Assembly (NCBI RefSeq): GCF_028714775.1
Contig: NZ_JAQTLS010000010.1
Span: forward strand, 62,001 to 126,000
From: Thiothrix sp.
GTDB taxonomy: Bacteria; Pseudomonadota; Gammaproteobacteria; Thiotrichales; Thiotrichaceae
Direction: 5' to 3'
DNA: 64,000 bases
Each line of letters begins with the position of its first letter. The stretch's first letter is position 1. Of the stretch, positions 30,236 through 40,151 are shown in pieces. The position numbers and the translations under genes were made by a program. Below the pieces are notes generated by a model. That model saw only the letters and a program-made list of their open reading frames with translations. It was not told the DNA's origin and made no database searches.

Positions 30236-30978
30236 GCTACACCTCCGGTACGTTCCCACAAAAATTCGGCAATATGTTGGTGTGGAATCGCGTCGCCCTG
30301 TTTTTCCATTGCCCCACCAATGTTCATCAGGCAACCCGCATCCTGCCCAACTAGCCGGTCGGCTTGGGTAGCGCGGATGGTTTCAACCTTTTCTAACACT
30401 ATTGAGGCGGAAATTTCCGGCTGCTTGACCGCAAACGTACCGCCGAAACCGCAGCATTCGGCCTTACGGATTTGCTCGACCCGTTTCACATTGCTCAGCT
30501 GCCCTAACAGCGATTCGATCTTGTCCGCCACACCCATTTCGCGGCGGGAGGAGCAAGAGGTGTGTACCGCGACTTTCACGGGTTCACCCAAATCCTTGAG
30601 TTCAATCTGCAACACATCGACCAGAAATTCGGTAAGTTCGTACACGCGCCCCGCCACATCCAGAGCTTGCGCTTCGTCAGGCTGATTAGCGAAGAGTTCC
30701 GGGTAATGCACTTTCATCATTCCCGCACACGAGCCGGAAGGAATGACGACGGGAATCGGTTTGGGGAATAGTGCGATTTGCGCACGGGCAACGGTTCGCG
30801 CTTCGTCGCGGTAGCCTGAGTTCCACGCGGGTTGTCCGCAACAGGTTTGCGCTTGTGGGAAAATCACGTTCACCCCTTCGCGCTGGATGAGTTGCATCGC
30901 CGATACGCCCGCTTGCGGGTACATCAGATCAATCAGGCAAGTGCCGAAAAAGTAAATCGTATCGGGTCGTGTAGCCAT
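30232..30978 (-). CDS. lutA: Lactate utilization protein LutA
   Basis: A 248-residue protein with two cysteine-rich CCG domains (CCGQPAWNSGY and CCGFGGTFAVK), as in heterodisulfide-reductase-like subunits. It is the first of the three genes for cytochrome-independent L-lactate oxidation to pyruvate. It begins 5 bases after the regulator gene on the same strand. Confidence 0.94.
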   Translation of the reverse strand: MATRPDTIYFFGTCLIDLMYPQAGVSAMQLIQREGVNVIFPQAQTCCGQPAWNSGYRDEARTVARAQIALFPKPIPVVIPSGSCAGMMKVHYPELFANQPDEAQALDVAGRVYELTEFLVDVLQIELKDLGEPVKVAVHTSCSSRREMGVADKIESLLGQLSNVKRVEQIRKAECCGFGGTFAVKQPEISASIVLEKVETIRATQADRLVGQDAGCLMNIGGAMEKQGDAIPHQHIAEFLWERTGGVA

Positions 30979-30983
30979 AATGC

Positions 30984-31733
30984 TTACCTTCCAACGAGTG
31001 TTAGATGACGCAGCGAACGCACCTTGCGGGCTTCGTCAGCGTCGATGTCTTTGAGGGAATCTTCCACAAAAGCCAGATGTTCTTGTGCTGCCTTGCGTGC
31101 GCGTTCGGGGTCACTGGCAACCACTGCCTCCATCAGTTCACGGTGCTGCTCCTTGAGCGGATCAAATACCCGTGGGATGGTGTAAAGCTTATCCAGATTG
31201 TGTGAAATGCTGTTTTGCAGCAGTTCAAACAGCCCGCGCATGACGTGCAGCAATACCAAATTGTGCGAGGCTTCGACGATAGATAAGTGAAACGCCGCAT
31301 CAGCGTGCGCTTCATCCATTGGGTCATCACTGCCATGCAGCGCAATCATTTCGTCAAAGCGTGCGCGGATATTCGCTTTGTCAGCCTCCGTCGCCCGTAA
31401 TGCGGCATACCACGCGGCATTGCCATCCATTGCATGGCGGATTTCCAGCACATCGAAACGGTATTCAGGGTTATCGCGGAACAGTGCCACCAACGGATCG
31501 GCGCAATGGTTTTGGGGGGCACTCTGCACAAATGTCCCACCCCCAGCACGGCTGACCAACAGGCCCTTGCTGATCAATTTCTGGATGGCTTCACGCAAGG
31601 AAGGGCGTGACACCTCCAATTGTTCAGCTAGTTGGCGTTCAGCGGGTAAACGATCCCCGTGTTTGAGTCCCTGCGTAGCAATCATGGTTTCGAGTTGCTC
31701 GGCAATCTGGTCGGAAAGTCTGGTCTTCTTCAT
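30984..31733 (-). CDS. lldR: GntR/FadR-family lactate regulator, LldR-like
   Basis: A 249-residue regulator. The N-terminal winged helix (LPAERQLAEQLEVSRPSLREAI, then RAGGGTFVQ) is that of LldR/PdhR, and the C-terminal all-helical FCD ligand domain includes the D..H..H metal-site pattern (FHLSIVEASHN). The ATG at 31733 fits family N-termini; an in-frame GTG 18 bases earlier would overlap the operator. An LldR/PdhR-type operator sits just upstream, so autoregulation together with lutABC is likely. It is expected to release DNA on binding lactate (family knowledge). Confidence 0.88.
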   Translation of the reverse strand: MKKTRLSDQIAEQLETMIATQGLKHGDRLPAERQLAEQLEVSRPSLREAIQKLISKGLLVSRAGGGTFVQSAPQNHCADPLVALFRDNPEYRFDVLEIRHAMDGNAAWYAALRATEADKANIRARFDEMIALHGSDDPMDEAHADAAFHLSIVEASHNLVLLHVMRGLFELLQNSISHNLDKLYTIPRVFDPLKEQHRELMEAVVASDPERARKAAQEHLAFVEDSLKDIDADEARKVRSLRHLTLVGR

Positions 31734-31738
31734 GCACT

Positions 31739-31751
31739 CTGGTCTTACCAA
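31739..31751. promoter_or_regulatory. LldR/PdhR-type operator ahead of lldR-lutABC
   Basis: CTGGTCTTACCAA, which reads TTGGTAAGACCAG on the minus strand, matches the TTGGT-N3-ACCAA operator type of LldR and PdhR except at one outer base. It lies 6 bases upstream of the lldR start codon. Confidence 0.7.
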
Positions 31752-31790
31752 TTTTGATAAGACCGAGTGTAGGGGGTTTTAATCACCCAA

Positions 31791-33443
31791 TCAAGGAATC
31801 ATCCACGGGAACACATACGCTTGCAGCGTAGTGATAATACCCACGATGGTTGCAAACATCAGGCTGTGTTTGAGCGTAAAGCGGAACAGATCCGACTCTC
31901 TGCCCACCAACCCGGTTGCCGCACAAGCGACCGCGATGGATTGCGGTGAAATCATCTTGCCGGTTACGCCACCCGTGGTATTCGCTGCTACCAACAAGGT
32001 GTCTTGCACGCCGATTTGATGCGCGGTATTCGCCTGCAAACTACAGAACAGCGCGTTGGACGAGGTATCCGAACCTGTCAGGAATACACCCAACCAGCCC
32101 AAGAACGGCGAGAAGAAAGTGAACATTGCGCCAGTACCCGCCAACAGCAACGCCAAGGTTGCAGACAAACCGGAGTAGTTAGCAATGAACGCGAACGCCA
32201 ATACCATGCCGATGGTGTAGATCGGGCGTTTCAATTCGCTGATGGTTTCGCCAAAAGTACGCAGCCCTTCCAGCGGTTTCATGCGCAATACGAACAAGGT
32301 AATAATGGCAGCAATCAGGATGGCAGTGCCTGTCGCGGAGAACCAGTCAAACTTGTACATCGCCTCATAGGGCTTGGCTTCGGCAACAATCGGCGGCATT
32401 TTGGTGACGAGTTTGTCGAGGTAGGGAATCGAAAACTTGAACACCCAGCTTTCCAACATACCGTCTTTACCAAACAGGGCTTTGAACGGTTTCAAGCTCC
32501 AAATCGTCACCATCACGGTGAGGATAATGAACGGCGACCATGCTTTGAAGATTTTGCCAGCATCATGGGTTGGCTCAGCCTTTTGTTGCGCTTTGGTGCG
32601 TTCTTGACCGGGGAAACGGAAGATGTTTTTCGGCTTCCACACTTTCAGGAACAGGGTCAAGCTGATCAAGCTCACTATCGCAGAGGTGATGTCCGGCAGT
32701 TCAGGGCCAATGAAGTTAGCGGTCAGGAATTGGGTAATCGCGAAGGTAACACCTGCCACCAAAATCGCCGGGTAGGTTTCTTTGATACCGCGCCAACCAT
32801 CCATAATTGCGACCAACCAGAACGGGACGATGACCGACAGCAACGGCAATTGACGACCTGCCATTTGCCCAATGTGGAACGGGTCAATCCCAGTCACTTG
32901 CCCAGCAACGGTAATGGGGATGCCCATTGCGCCAAACGCCACCGGGGCGGTATTGGCAATCAAACACAAACCAGCGGCATACAGCGGGTTGAAACCCAAG
33001 CCAACCAACAAGGCGGCGGTAATCGCAACGGGTGCACCAAAGCCTGCCGCACCTTCCAAGAACGCGCCGAAAGCAAAGCCGACCAGCAACATTTGCAAGC
33101 GTTGGTCTTCTGTTACCGACAGCACCGAGCTGCGGACAATATCAAACTGCCCCGTTTTTACGGTGATTTTGTAAAGGAAAACCGCAGTAATGATAATCCA
33201 TGCAATCGGCCACAAGCCATACAGGAAGCCATATCCGGCAGATGCCAACGCCATCGGTACAGGCATTTGGTAGAACAGAATGGCAACTGCCAACGCCAGC
33301 ACCACGGTAATCGTGCCAGCGATATGCCCTTTCATACGCAACACAGTGAGTGCCATGAAGAAAAAAGCGATAGGAATCAAAGCAATCAGGCTGGACAGCC
33401 AGATATTGCCTAGCGGGTCATAGACTTGCGCCCAGGTTTGCAT
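31791..33443 (-). CDS. lldP: L-lactate permease
   Basis: A 550-residue, strongly hydrophobic transporter of the LctP family with about 12-14 TM segments. The [21 protein letters not shown] and GMGxPI-like ([12 protein letters not shown]) motifs and the C-terminal [14 protein letters not shown] are diagnostic. It imports lactate or glycolate with protons. The ATG at 33443 is chosen because a GGAGGAG ribosome site lies directly before it; the in-frame ATG five codons upstream includes that site. It is divergent from dld, with two operators between them. Confidence 0.95.
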   Translation of the reverse strand: MQTWAQVYDPLGNIWLSSLIALIPIAFFFMALTVLRMKGHIAGTITVVLALAVAILFYQMPVPMALASAGYGFLYGLWPIAWIIITAVFLYKITVKTGQFDIVRSSVLSVTEDQRLQMLLVGFAFGAFLEGAAGFGAPVAITAALLVGLGFNPLYAAGLCLIANTAPVAFGAMGIPITVAGQVTGIDPFHIGQMAGRQLPLLSVIVPFWLVAIMDGWRGIKETYPAILVAGVTFAITQFLTANFIGPELPDITSAIVSLISLTLFLKVWKPKNIFRFPGQERTKAQQKAEPTHDAGKIFKAWSPFIILTVMVTIWSLKPFKALFGKDGMLESWVFKFSIPYLDKLVTKMPPIVAEAKPYEAMYKFDWFSATGTAILIAAIITLFVLRMKPLEGLRTFGETISELKRPIYTIGMVLAFAFIANYSGLSATLALLLAGTGAMFTFFSPFLGWLGVFLTGSDTSSNALFCSLQANTAHQIGVQDTLLVAANTTGGVTGKMISPQSIAVACAATGLVGRESDLFRFTLKHSLMFATIVGIITTLQAYVFPWMIP

Positions 33444-33500
33444 AGGGGTCTCCTCCATAGAGAACGAACTAGCGGTAAAATTTCCTCCGAAACTGGTTAT

Positions 33501-33513
33501 TTGGTATTACCAA
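33501..33513. promoter_or_regulatory. LldR-type operator, lldP side
   Basis: TTGGTATTACCAA is a perfect inverted repeat (TTGGTA/TACCAA with a shared centre) and fits TTGGT-N3-ACCAA. It lies 58 bases upstream of the lldP start. Confidence 0.72.
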
Positions 33514-33594
33514 CTTACCAGTTTTGCGATACTATGGGCAGAACCAACAGATTGTCAATGATTTTATAGCGTTACCACCTAAATTCGTGATAAT

Positions 33595-33607
33595 TTGGTA
33601 AGACCAA
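33595..33607. promoter_or_regulatory. LldR-type operator, dld side
   Basis: TTGGTAAGACCAA fits the same TTGGT-N3-ACCAA operator and is nearly identical to the lldR-proximal site. It lies 28 bases upstream of the dld start, just before its GAGAGGAG ribosome site. Confidence 0.72.
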
Positions 33608-33635
33608 AAGCAGGACTATCGAGAGGAGAAACTTA

Positions 33636-35342
33636 ATGCCCAGCCATACACTCGTGCAGCAATTAGCCGAAATTGTCGGTGAAGCCAACATTGCCACCAA
33701 TCCACGTAAAACCGAGTATTACCGCAGCGGCTTCCGGTCGGGCTGCGGCACGGCCTTGGCGGTGGTGTTTCCGCAAACGCTGCTGCATTTGTGGCGCGTG
33801 TTGCAAGCCTGTGTGGATGCCAACACCATCATCATTATGCAGGCGGCGAAAACTGGTCTGACCGAAGGCTCGACCCCCAGCGGTAACGATTACGACCGTG
33901 AGGTGGTGGTGATCAATACACTGGCGATGGATGATCTGGTGCTGTTGAACGGCGGCGCTCAGGTATTGAGTTTCCCCGGTGCGACGTTGCATAAGCTGGA
34001 AAAACTGCTGAAACCGTTGAAACGTGCGCCGCATTCGGTGATCGGCTCGTCCTGTTTGGGCGCGTCGATTGTCGGCGGCGTGGCGAATAATTCGGGCGGG
34101 GCATTGGTCAAACGTGGCCCCGCTTACACTGAAATGGCGCTGTTTGCGCAGGTGAATGAACAGGGCAAGCTGGAAATGGTTAACCATTTGGGCATTGCCT
34201 TGGGTGAGTCGCCGGAGGAGATGATTGCACGGCTGGAGTCTGGCGATTTTGCCAAAGACGGGGTGGATGATGGCGGTAAGCTGGCATCGGCTCGCGACTA
34301 CGTGGTGCGCTTGCGCGATGTGGATGCGGCAACACCAGCGCGTTTCAATGCCGATGAAAGCCGTTTGTTTGAAGCCAGTGGGTGCGCGGGGAAATTGGCG
34401 GTGTTTGCGGTGCGCTTGGATACGTTTCCGATGGTGCAGCAGGAACAAGCGTTTTACATCGGCACGAATGACCCGCAGGTGTTGACGCGCTTGCGTCGGC
34501 ACATCCTCAGCCAGTTTGAAAATGTGCCCGAAGTGGGCGAATACATGCACCGCGATATTTTCAATATTGCGGAAAAGTACGGCAAGGATACGTTTCTGAC
34601 GATTGAAAAGTTGGGGACGGATGTGATGCCCAAACTGTTTGCGTACAAGGGGCGTACCGATGCGACCTTGAACAAGCTGCCGTTGCTGCCCAAATATTTG
34701 AGTGATCGGGTGATGCAGGGCGTTAGTCATTTGTTTCCGCAGCATTTGCCGGATCGTTTGCTGGAATTCCGTGACCGTTATGAGCATCACTTGATTCTGA
34801 AAATGAGTGAGGGTGGGATTGCCGAGGCGCAGGCGTTTTTGCCGGAATTCTTCGCGGATGCGGGCAATGCGGGGGCGTATTTTGAGTGTACGCCGCAGGA
34901 GGCGAGTAAGGCATTCTTGCAGCGGTTTGCGGCGGCGGGTGCGGCGATTCGTTGCCAGACCTTGCACAGCAATGAGGTCGGCGAGATGCTGGCGTTGGAT
35001 ATTGCGTTGCGGCGCAATGATGCGGATTGGGTGGAAGTGTTGCCGGAACACATTCGCAGCCAGATTGAACATACCTTGTATTACGGGCATTTCATGTGCC
35101 ATGTTTTCCATCAGGATTATATTTTGAAAAAGGGTGCGGATGCCCATGCGGTGAAGAAGGCGATGTTGGCGTTGCTGGATGCGCGGGGGGCGAAGTATCC
35201 GGCGGAGCATAATGTCGGGCATTTGTATGAGGCGGAAAGTGGCTTACGGGAGTTTTACAAGCGGCTTGATCCGACCAATACGTTTAATCCGGGGATTGGG
35301 AAGATGGAGAAGTATAAGAGGAATTGTAGTTGTTGTGGGTGA
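33636..35342 (+). CDS. dld: Quinone-dependent D-lactate dehydrogenase
   Basis: A 568-residue FAD flavoprotein of the E. coli Dld type (571 residues) that oxidises D-lactate to pyruvate and feeds electrons to the quinone pool. The FAD-binding segment TGLTEGSTPSG and the VIGSSCLGASIVGGVANNSGG region, together with the membrane-binding middle domain and the C-terminal YPAEHNVGHLYEA, identify it. With lutABC it lets the cell use both lactate isomers. Confidence 0.95.
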   Translation: MPSHTLVQQLAEIVGEANIATNPRKTEYYRSGFRSGCGTALAVVFPQTLLHLWRVLQACVDANTIIIMQAAKTGLTEGSTPSGNDYDREVVVINTLAMDDLVLLNGGAQVLSFPGATLHKLEKLLKPLKRAPHSVIGSSCLGASIVGGVANNSGGALVKRGPAYTEMALFAQVNEQGKLEMVNHLGIALGESPEEMIARLESGDFAKDGVDDGGKLASARDYVVRLRDVDAATPARFNADESRLFEASGCAGKLAVFAVRLDTFPMVQQEQAFYIGTNDPQVLTRLRRHILSQFENVPEVGEYMHRDIFNIAEKYGKDTFLTIEKLGTDVMPKLFAYKGRTDATLNKLPLLPKYLSDRVMQGVSHLFPQHLPDRLLEFRDRYEHHLILKMSEGGIAEAQAFLPEFFADAGNAGAYFECTPQEASKAFLQRFAAAGAAIRCQTLHSNEVGEMLALDIALRRNDADWVEVLPEHIRSQIEHTLYYGHFMCHVFHQDYILKKGADAHAVKKAMLALLDARGAKYPAEHNVGHLYEAESGLREFYKRLDPTNTFNPGIGKMEKYKRNCSCCG

Positions 35343-35346
35343 GGTT

Positions 35347-35368
35347 GGGCAGGCTAAAAAGCCTGCCC
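35347..35368. terminator. Hairpin between convergent dld and CHI-like gene
   Basis: A perfect 8-base stem GGGCAGGC / GCCTGCCC with a TAAAAA loop lies between two convergent stop codons. There is no T-run on either side, so it may be a weak terminator or a dispersed repeat rather than a classic intrinsic terminator. Confidence 0.5.
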
Positions 35369-35374
35369 TACTGC

Positions 35375-35917
35375 TTACTGCCCCAGCAACGCCTTCTTCA
35401 AGCTTGCCTGTACAGGCTTCTCGCCCAACCAAATACCGAAAAACGCTTGCTTGAAATCATTCCCGGCGATAGTGGCGGATGATTTGCCATTCTTGATGAT
35501 GGCAATGCTTTGCGGTTTGTAGACGAAATCGTAGAGGTCGCCTTGCTTGATTTCTTCCTTGAACACCGCGATCAATTGCTCAATGCGTGGTTGGATCGCA
35601 GGGTCGGAAGTGGATTTCTTGAAGCCTTCGCGCACGGCTTCTTCCATGCGTTCGCTGGTGATCATGGATGAGGTCACTTCCAGCCGTATTGCCATCGCTT
35701 GGTTGCCTGCCAAAATCGCAGGCGCATCGCTGCTTTTTGCCTGCAAGTACAAACCGGCAGTGTAGAGGTCGAAAATTGCCTTAGTACGGACGCCTTTGCC
35801 GTTCAGGCTCAGGGCTTGTCCGGCAAAGGTTTGTTGGGCAGTAAAGTTGTCGGCAGCATGGCTGAATGCCGGTAAAAGGCACAGTAATGCCAGCCAGAGT
35901 TTTACCAAAGTACGCAT
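35375..35917 (-). CDS. Chalcone isomerase-like exported protein
   Basis: A 180-residue protein with a signal peptide ending at SHAA. It matches the bacterial chalcone-isomerase-like (CHI) domain: LNGKGVRTKAIFDLYTAGLYL, a middle ITSERMEEAVREGF segment, and NDFKQAFFGIWLGEKPV near the end. Bacterial members are periplasmic and lack a demonstrated isomerase reaction; lipid or small-ligand binding is a guess. It stands alone on this strand. Confidence 0.82.
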   Translation of the reverse strand: MRTLVKLWLALLCLLPAFSHAADNFTAQQTFAGQALSLNGKGVRTKAIFDLYTAGLYLQAKSSDAPAILAGNQAMAIRLEVTSSMITSERMEEAVREGFKKSTSDPAIQPRIEQLIAVFKEEIKQGDLYDFVYKPQSIAIIKNGKSSATIAGNDFKQAFFGIWLGEKPVQASLKKALLGQ

Positions 35918-36090
35918 AGTTCCTCCTCATTTTTTACTGTAGTGACAAGTGCTTATCTATATCACTTTGGTAGCGCGATTACCAACGTCTGTGTGCTACG
36001 AAAAGTCCGGGCTTTGTTGCGCATTACCGTGAAACGCAGGGGCAGGATGCGTATAATCGCCAGCCTAACAGTTGATGAAAAGGAATCCCG

Positions 36091-36807
36091 ATGAGACCCA
36101 GTGCACGCGCACCCGAGCAAATGCGAACCGTCAAGTTCACCCGCAACTACACCTGCCATGCTGAAGGTTCCGTGCTGGTGGAGTTTGGTAATACCAAGGT
36201 GCTGTGTACCGCAACCGTTGAAGACAAACTGCCCGGTTGGCTGAAAGGCAAAGGCCAAGGTTGGGTGACGGCGGAATATGGCATGTTGCCGCGTTCCACC
36301 GGCAGCCGTACTGCCCGCGAAGCCGCCAAAGGCAAGCAAGGCGGGCGCACGATGGAAATCCAGCGCCTGATTGGGCGTTCCCTGCGTGCAATTGTTGATC
36401 TCGAAGCGCTGGGCGAATTCCAAATTACCCTCGACTGCGACGTGATCCAAGCCGACGGCGGAACCCGCACGGCTTCTATCAGTGGTGCTTACGTGGCCTT
36501 GTGCGATGCGATCAAGTGGTTGCAAAAAAACCGCCGCCTGAAAAAGAATCCACTGCACGGGCAAATCGCCTCCGTTTCCGTGGGCATCTATAACGGCGTG
36601 CCGGTGTTGGATTTGGATTACGCGGAAGATTCCAATGCCGAAACTGACATGAACGTGATCATGAACGAGGCAGGCCAATTCATCGAACTGCAAGGCACGG
36701 CAGAAGGCCATGCATTCCGCCGCGACGAGTTGGATGCGATGTTGGCACTGGCAGAAAAAGGTATCCGTGAAATCATGCAAGCGCAACAAGAGGTGTTGGG
36801 TTTATGA
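36091..36807 (+). CDS. rph: Ribonuclease PH
   Basis: A 238-residue phosphorolytic 3'-5' exoribonuclease that trims tRNA precursors. The N-terminal [19 protein letters not shown], the [14 protein letters not shown] core, [15 protein letters not shown] and [16 protein letters not shown] are all family hallmarks. The length is normal. It overlaps rdgB by 4 bases (ATGA). Confidence 0.97.
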   Translation: MRPSARAPEQMRTVKFTRNYTCHAEGSVLVEFGNTKVLCTATVEDKLPGWLKGKGQGWVTAEYGMLPRSTGSRTAREAAKGKQGGRTMEIQRLIGRSLRAIVDLEALGEFQITLDCDVIQADGGTRTASISGAYVALCDAIKWLQKNRRLKKNPLHGQIASVSVGIYNGVPVLDLDYAEDSNAETDMNVIMNEAGQFIELQGTAEGHAFRRDELDAMLALAEKGIREIMQAQQEVLGL

Positions 36808-37409
36808 GCAAACGCATTGTGTTGGCGTCGGGTAACGCCGGAAAGTTGCGCGAATTCAGCGCGATGATGGCTGATCTTGGCTTGGAATTCGTGCGCCAAA
36901 GTGAACTCGGCGTACCTGATGCCATTGAAGATGGCCTAACCTTCGTCGAAAACTCGCTGATTAAAGCCCGCAACGCTGCGAAAATGACGGGATTGCCTGC
37001 AATGGCGGACGATTCCGGTATTGTGGTGGATGCACTCGGTGGCGCACCGGGGCTGTATTCCGCACGTTATGCAGGGGAACACGGCGGTGATGCTGCTAAT
37101 AACACCAAATTGCTGGAAGCCTTAAAAGATGTGCCAGAGGAACAGCGCACGGCGCGTTTCTACTGCTGCATCGTTTACCTGCGCCACGCCGATGACCAAC
37201 TGCCGATCATTGCCGAAGCTAGTTGGGAAGGCCGCATCCTGCACGGACTCAGCGGTGCAAACGGTTTCGGTTATGACCCGCTGTTTTTCGTGCCGACCCA
37301 CGGCTGCTCTTCCGCCGAATTGCCACCAGAAGAGAAAAACCGCATCAGCCATCGCGGGCAAGCTCTGCGCAAACTGCATGAATTGCTGGAGCGGGAACCT
37401 AAGGCATGA
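36804..37409 (+). CDS. rdgB: RdgB/HAM1 non-canonical purine NTP pyrophosphatase
   Basis: A 201-residue enzyme that hydrolyses dITP, ITP and XTP to keep them out of DNA and RNA. The N-terminal [13 protein letters not shown], the [23 protein letters not shown] core and [14 protein letters not shown] are characteristic. It overlaps both neighbours by 4 bases, so rph-rdgB-gmhB are translationally coupled. Confidence 0.96.
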   Translation: MSKRIVLASGNAGKLREFSAMMADLGLEFVRQSELGVPDAIEDGLTFVENSLIKARNAAKMTGLPAMADDSGIVVDALGGAPGLYSARYAGEHGGDAANNTKLLEALKDVPEEQRTARFYCCIVYLRHADDQLPIIAEASWEGRILHGLSGANGFGYDPLFFVPTHGCSSAELPPEEKNRISHRGQALRKLHELLEREPKA

Positions 37410-37948
37410 AGCTCATCATCCTCGACCGTGATGGCGTGATCAATGCCGACTCGGATGATTTCATCAAGTCCGTGGAAGAATGGGTTCCCATTCCCGGCAG
37501 CATTGAGGCAATGGCGAAACTGTCACGGGCAGGGTATACGCTGGCGGTTGCCACCAACCAATCCGGCATTGCACGTGGCTATTACACGACGGCAACGTTG
37601 GACGCCATGCACGAAAAGTTACGCAGCTTATTGGCGGAACACGGCGGCAAAGTGGATTACATCGCCTATTGCCCGCATGTCAGTGATGACCACTGTGATT
37701 GCCGCAAGCCCAAGCCCGGTCTGCTGCTGGAAATTGCGCAATATTTTGCGGCTGATTTGACCGAAACCACGGTCGTGGGGGATTCTCTGCGTGATTGGCA
37801 AGCAGCGGCGGCGGTGGGGGCTGCTTATGCGCAAGTCCGCACGGGTAAAGGCGAACGCACGCTGGCAGGCGGTAAGTTGCCTGCGGATATACCTGTGTTT
37901 GATAACCTGTCACACTACGTTGACTCACTTCCCGGAACCGATACTTAA
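37406..37948 (+). CDS. gmhB: D-glycero-D-manno-heptose 1,7-bisphosphate 7-phosphatase
   Basis: A 180-residue HAD-superfamily phosphatase of the lipopolysaccharide heptose pathway. It shows the catalytic LDRDGVIN, the ATNQSGIARG motif II, the Cys/His zinc loop CPHVSDDHCDCRKPKPG, and VVGDSLRDW with the acidic motif. It is followed immediately by plsC. Confidence 0.94.
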   Translation: MKLIILDRDGVINADSDDFIKSVEEWVPIPGSIEAMAKLSRAGYTLAVATNQSGIARGYYTTATLDAMHEKLRSLLAEHGGKVDYIAYCPHVSDDHCDCRKPKPGLLLEIAQYFAADLTETTVVGDSLRDWQAAAAVGAAYAQVRTGKGERTLAGGKLPADIPVFDNLSHYVDSLPGTDT

Positions 37949-38692
37949 ATGAATGCACTGACAACGCTCTGGCTAGGTACTCGCGCCACTGTTTTCTGGA
38001 TTGGCTCTGCCATCAGCACCGTGCTGGCGGGTTTGTTGGCTCCACTGTTGTGGTTAGTCCCACTCAAGCTGCGTTACCCCGGCGTGACCCTGTGGAACTG
38101 TTTCAACCGCTGGTGGCTGGAAGTGACCTGCGGGGTGAAATACCAAGTCATCGGGCGCGAAAATATCCCTACCGAGGGCGCATTCATTGTCATGGCTAAC
38201 CACCAGTCAACGTGGGAAACCTTCGCAATACCGTGCATTTTTCCGCAACACCTGAGTTGGGTCATGAAGCGCGAATTGCTGAAAATCCCTTTCTTTGGCT
38301 GGGGCTTGCGCCTGATTCGTCCGATTGCGATTGACCGTGCGGCAGGGCGTGCGGCGGTGAAGCAGATTTCCCATCAAGGCAAAGCGTTGCTGGAAGAAGG
38401 CATCAGCATCGTGATTTTTCCCGAAGGCACGCGCGTTGCACCGGACGAAAAGCTGCCGTACAAAATTGGCGGGGCAATCTTGGCGTCCCATGCCGGTTTC
38501 CCGGTTGTGCCAGTAGCACACAATGCGGGGATGAGCTGGCGGCGTCATGCGTGGATCAAAAGGCCGGGGACGATCACTGTTAGCATTGGTCCTGCTTTCT
38601 CCACCAAAAATATGAAGGCGGATGCGATTAATCAACAAGTAGAAAACTGGATCGAAGCTGAAAAATTGCGCTTACCACCGATAGGCAATTAA
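37949..38692 (+). CDS. plsC: 1-acyl-sn-glycerol-3-phosphate acyltransferase
   Basis: A 247-residue membrane-bound acyltransferase that makes phosphatidic acid. It has an N-terminal TM segment (about 18-41), block I NHQSTWET (with Glu in place of the usual Asp of HX4D, as in many gammaproteobacterial relatives), and block III FPEGTRVAP. It starts directly after the gmhB stop, the same gmhB-plsC order seen in related bacteria. Confidence 0.93.
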   Translation: MNALTTLWLGTRATVFWIGSAISTVLAGLLAPLLWLVPLKLRYPGVTLWNCFNRWWLEVTCGVKYQVIGRENIPTEGAFIVMANHQSTWETFAIPCIFPQHLSWVMKRELLKIPFFGWGLRLIRPIAIDRAAGRAAVKQISHQGKALLEEGISIVIFPEGTRVAPDEKLPYKIGGAILASHAGFPVVPVAHNAGMSWRRHAWIKRPGTITVSIGPAFSTKNMKADAINQQVENWIEAEKLRLPPIGN

Positions 38693-38793
38693 CCATTCTG
38701 ATCAAATAGTTACGCTCATCCAGATTTTTCTGCCTTTGGCTTCGATTTGTACTAAAAATACATAGAGCTTATTTATTAGGAAGGGTGTGGGCT

Positions 38794-40143
38794 ATGGGCA
38801 TTAATCCTCAAGCAGATGCGGCAACTGGCATTTGCACCATTGACGGGCAAGCAGTGGTGTTTCACTGCAACCACTACAACCGTACATTGCAGAATACGAT
38901 TGAAAACTGCCGTCATATCGACAACCAGAAAGTATTGATCCAATCAGCGGCTGAGGTGGCATTCCTCGGCTTGCAACAACACTTCCGCGAGCATCCGGGG
39001 ATGAAACCGGACGAGCGTTTGCGTTATGCGGAACAACTTTACAGCTTCTGCGGTTTTGGTTTGTTGCCCTTAGCAGAGACGGTCAAAAAAGCCGTGGGTC
39101 AAAATGAGTTTGACCTGACCACCTATTCATCCCATTACGGACGGGCATTGGCGCTGAATTTCGAGAAACGGCGCGGCGCGGGGGAATACTTTGATCTGGG
39201 GTTCACCATCGGCGCACTCTCGGCGGTGTTTGGCGAAGCCTTCAGCGGCGAGTTGACCAAGGAAGCGATTTCCCTCAAAGGTCGGCAAAGCACTTTCCAC
39301 ATCTATGTCGGTGGGGATGAGTTTGAATACCTGTTCGGGCTGGAAAGCGGCACACCCGCGTATCTGGAAGTGGCAGGCATGGCATCGGTGATCCCGGAGC
39401 GTACCCTTAGCGGGAATATTGATGAAGCCGCGATCATTGCTGGCGTTAGCCAAGCCCCCTTGTTTGGCAACCAACAGGGGCTGATTCCGGCTTTCGGTGT
39501 GGAATTGACCCGCCACTACGCCGATTACTACAACTTGGTTTCCTTCCGCTTTGAGCGCCAGTTGGCAGAAGTCCTGAAAAAACGCCCAGCGTTGGCGGAT
39601 TTGCTGATCTACGATTACCCCGCACTGTTTTTTTACAAACAATATATCAATCTGGAAGGCATGGCCTTGTCGCGTACCCTGCTGACTGAAGCCGGGCATA
39701 TTTGCGGCTTTAATACCATGGGCGGGATCATGAGTTCCGATGCGTGGGATGGCTTGGTGATGCCGATGGTGCAGGAGCGCGAAGATTGGCTGCATGGCAT
39801 TATTGCCGTCATTAACGCGCTGGGCTGGGGTGTTTGGCGTGTCGCGGAACTGGTTCCGGGGGAAAAGCTGGTGGTGCGGGTATGGCGTCCGTATGAATCA
39901 CTGGGGTATCTGCGCTGGTTTGGTTACGCCGACCACCCGGTCGATTATCTGGTCACAGGTGTCGCCGCATCCTTGATGAACCTGATGTATGAAGGGGATA
40001 TGACCACCAGACCCAACCTGAACATGGATTATTACTACAAAATCAACCGCTCACCTACTTCATTTTGGGCAGAACAAAGCCGCTGCGTGGCGATGGGCGA
40101 TCAATATTCGGAAGTGACGGTTACGCGCCGCAAGCGTGGGTAA
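38794..40143 (+). CDS. Protein with V4R-like C-terminal domain, unknown function
   Basis: A 449-residue soluble protein. The C-terminal third (from about residue 300: AGHICGFNTMGGIM, then NALGWGVWRVAELVPGEKLVVRVWRPYES and a final VTGVAASLMNLMYEGD) has the pattern of the V4R domain, which binds small hydrophobic ligands. The N-terminal half may be a divergent copy (LPLAETVKKAVGQ, then LGFTIGALSAVFGEAFSGEL). No reaction can be assigned. The ATG at 38794 follows a GGAAGGG ribosome site; a GTG three codons upstream is less likely. Confidence 0.7.
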   Translation: MGINPQADAATGICTIDGQAVVFHCNHYNRTLQNTIENCRHIDNQKVLIQSAAEVAFLGLQQHFREHPGMKPDERLRYAEQLYSFCGFGLLPLAETVKKAVGQNEFDLTTYSSHYGRALALNFEKRRGAGEYFDLGFTIGALSAVFGEAFSGELTKEAISLKGRQSTFHIYVGGDEFEYLFGLESGTPAYLEVAGMASVIPERTLSGNIDEAAIIAGVSQAPLFGNQQGLIPAFGVELTRHYADYYNLVSFRFERQLAEVLKKRPALADLLIYDYPALFFYKQYINLEGMALSRTLLTEAGHICGFNTMGGIMSSDAWDGLVMPMVQEREDWLHGIIAVINALGWGVWRVAELVPGEKLVVRVWRPYESLGYLRWFGYADHPVDYLVTGVAASLMNLMYEGDMTTRPNLNMDYYYKINRSPTSFWAEQSRCVAMGDQYSEVTVTRRKRG

Positions 40144-40151
40144 CATAAAAA

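Noticed and set aside
32004..33413. 469-codon open frame on the + strand
   Set aside because: Opposite lldP; Gln/Arg/His-rich antisense shadow of a hydrophobic transporter.
33663..35222. 519-codon open frame on the minus strand
   Set aside because: Opposite dld over its whole length; composition (His/Arg/Gln-rich) is that of an antisense shadow.
35967..35985. TTGGTA-N7-TACCAA as a further lactate operator
   Set aside because: The half-sites are separated by 7 bases instead of overlapping in the TTGGT-N3-ACCAA form, and the flanking genes are unrelated to lactate.
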